From Aureococcus anophagefferens (Eukaryota; Sar; Pelagophyceae; Pelagomonadales; Pelagomonadaceae), in the NCBI RefSeq assembly GCF_000186865.1, contig NW_008705591.1:37617-69755 (forward strand): a stretch of DNA of 32,139 bases. Reading direction: 5' to 3'. Position numbers and translations under genes: made by a program. How positions within the stretch are numbered: position 1 is the first letter of the stretch; each line of letters begins with the position of its first letter. The notes beneath the pieces were generated by a model. The model searched no databases and was not told the DNA's origin. It was given only the letters and a program-made list of their open reading frames with translations. This document shows, one piece after another, positions 30,750 through 32,139 of the stretch.

Positions 30750-31600
30750 TGCGGTAGTTTATCTATAAACTACCGCATATATAAGTTCAACACCGCATAT
30801 AAGTTCAACACCGACATTGAAGTTGAAGGGTTCAACAAAGGACCTTGAAGCTCAACACCGACATTGAGGTCTTCAACATACAATCCGACATTGAAGTCTT
30901 CAACATACAGTGCGCAAATCAAGTGCAAAATCGTAAGCCATTTAATGACATTTTAAATTGGCTGACATCTGTTCGCGCACCGCGTCGGCTTCCGCGCCCA
31001 CGCGCTCGCGCGCCCACGCGCTCGCCCACGCGCTCGCGCGCCCACGCGCTCGCCCACGCGCTCGCGCGCCCACGCTGGCGCTTTCTCTTCGCGCGACTGA
31101 TGATTATTGTGCGCAGATCCGACACTGGCTTGACCGCTGCGCGCTGCTATGACCTTCATAAAAGCCACGCACGACTGGCGCTTCCAGCACAATCTTGGTG
31201 AGATCTACATCAAAATTACTTTCCACGAGGCTCATAACCCAAGAATTGGCTATAGCCACGCTACGTATTTGCTTCAGTCTCCTTCGCACAACTTTGAACA
31301 CGTGATTCTTTCAGGCCTGCGCAGAAGACATACCAAAAGAAAAGAAGCCTAGAATTGAAATTTCCGAAATTTCAAGAAAAAAAAATAACTTTTTTGGTGT
31401 ACGATTTTGCTGTTTTTTTGTTAGCGAGACTTTAGGTTTGAGCGCATATGTTGAAGACTTCAATGTCGGATTGTATGTTGAAGACCTCAATGTCGGTGTT
31501 GAGTCTTCAATGTCCTTTGTTGAACCCTCCAACTGCAATGTCGGTGTTGAGCTTATATGCGGTGTTGAACTTATATATGCGGTAGTGATAAACTACCGCA
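30750..31600. mobile_element. 851-bp fold-back TIR transposon, non-autonomous
   Basis: The arms 30750-30907 and 31447-31600 are near-perfect inverted repeats of about 155 bp, with a few substitutions and one 5-bp indel. AAGT flanks both ends (30746-30749, 31601-31604). Each tip is itself a hairpin: TGCGGTAGTTTA/TAAACTACCGCA (30750-30777), and TGCGGTAGT/ACTACCGCA at the right. Within the arms, short motifs (CCGACATTGARGTCTTCAAC, CCGCATATAAGTTCAACA) repeat directly. The interior holds a GC-rich tandem array and A/T-rich DNA but no transposase. It lies 275 bp past the SANT gene stop. Confidence 0.85.
30994..31074. repeat. 28-bp GC-rich tandem array inside the transposon
   Basis: Units built from GCGCGCCCACGCGCTC plus GCCCACGCGCTC repeat almost perfectly for about 80 bp. 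The long alternating purine-pyrimidine CG runs could favour Z-DNA. All reading frames give simple Arg/Ala/Pro/His peptides, so this is unlikely to be coding. Confidence 0.85.
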
Positions 31601-31933
31601 AAGTGGGGTGCGGGGGAGAGAGAAGGGGGCCCAACCGCGCTGCCCAACCGGGGCCCAACTAGCAGAGGAGGGAACGCTAGGAGGGGTCGGCACCCGAAGT
31701 TAGGTGCTGCATGTTTACCTCTTTGATTACTGAGGACCATCGTGCACCTTTTGACTAAGGGGGGGGGATAATAGCGGGCTTTCCCTTTGGCTCTGGAGCT
31801 CGGACGAGTCGGTTCTCAGCACCCGCCTTGTTTGTTGTTGGTCCGTTCCACAAAATCCCACTGGTGACTTAGGATACCTCGGGGCCCCGGGGTAGTAGGC
31901 CCCTCGGCCGCTGCGGCCGGCGGCAGAACCTCG

Positions 31934-32128
31934 CCCAGAAACCCCCCCTTGCGTCGAACGGGACCCCGGGGAATCCGAAATGTCCCCGACAATAATGGGC
32001 CGGCGGCTGGGGGCTTTACTCAGGCGCCGGGGGGGGCGGCCGGGCCCCAAACTAGCGGCGTCGTATTTCCCGCGGGCTGGCTGGGGGCTGTACTCGGGCG
32101 TCAGGGCCGCGGGTGGGCCCCAAACTAG
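31934..32128 (+). repeat. GC-rich dispersed repeat, copy B plus a partial tandem copy
   Basis: 31934-32074 matches 22525-22676. A second, more diverged copy of the core (GGCTGGGGGCT...CCCCAAACTAG) follows at 32079-32128, 74 bp after the first core at 32005-32055. The arrangement suggests a GC-rich repeat family that also expands in tandem. It runs to the window edge. Confidence 0.8.
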
Positions 32129-32139
32129 AGCGCTCCGTA

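Noticed and set aside
30994..31074. CRISPR-like array
   Set aside because: Units are contiguous without unique spacers and lie inside a eukaryotic transposon; it is a simple tandem repeat.

Overview
This window is nuclear DNA from a eukaryote. Most genes are broken by short GT-AG introns of about 38-121 bp, and the proteins are eukaryotic families: dymeclin, a U/P-type cyclin, a membrane-anchored ubiquitin-fold protein, a SANT-domain co-repressor and a type II AAA ATPase. A CYB5D1-like cytochrome b5 protein, a family tied to cilia, suggests a flagellated cell. The FN3/EF-hand giant protein and the very short introns fit a unicellular protist or alga, possibly a stramenopile, but the sequence alone does not settle the lineage. 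Several genes lie on separate exons that had to be joined by reading all frames against family signatures; exon coordinates are given in each entry.

Layout. 1-803: GC-rich DNA with a 279-bp terminal-inverted-repeat element (349-627). 804-2714 (-): a GC-rich Asteroid/XPG-like nuclease-fold protein. 3375-9066 (+): an ~1819-aa protein with four FN3 domains and EF-hand-like inserts, in four exons. 9067-10402: spacer. 10403-12735 (+): dymeclin homologue, two exons. 12736-14308: GC-rich spacer with direct and inverted repeats. 14309-16443 (-): a GT-A glycosyltransferase with a sulfotransferase-like C-terminal half, cut near its N-terminus by a 50-N assembly gap (16299-16348). 16728-17622: an 895-bp hAT-like non-autonomous transposon. 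18632-19430 (-): U/P-type cyclin, five exons. 19993-20850 (-): CYB5D1 homologue, four exons. 21252-21759 (-): a membrane-anchored ubiquitin-fold protein, four exons, none of which appears as a long ORF. 21993-22187 and 22228-22526: small inverted-repeat elements. 22756-25275 (-): type II AAA ATPase with a dead D1, five exons. 25555-30474 (+): NCoR/Snt1-like protein with two SANT domains. 30750-31600: an 851-bp fold-back transposon with ~155-bp inverted repeats. 31934-32128: copies of a GC-rich dispersed repeat also found at 22525-22676.

The genes are unrelated housekeeping and regulatory functions (Golgi traffic, glycan synthesis, cell cycle, cilium, membrane ubiquitin-fold signalling, AAA remodelling, chromatin repression) rather than one pathway. 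Four neighbouring genes from 18632 to 25275 share the minus strand, and the AAA and co-repressor genes are divergent across 279 bp. By eye, most genes have moderate GC, while the spacers and the Asteroid-like gene are much richer in GC. The spacers carry several non-autonomous DNA transposons, two with 4-bp and one with 7-bp apparent target-site duplications.
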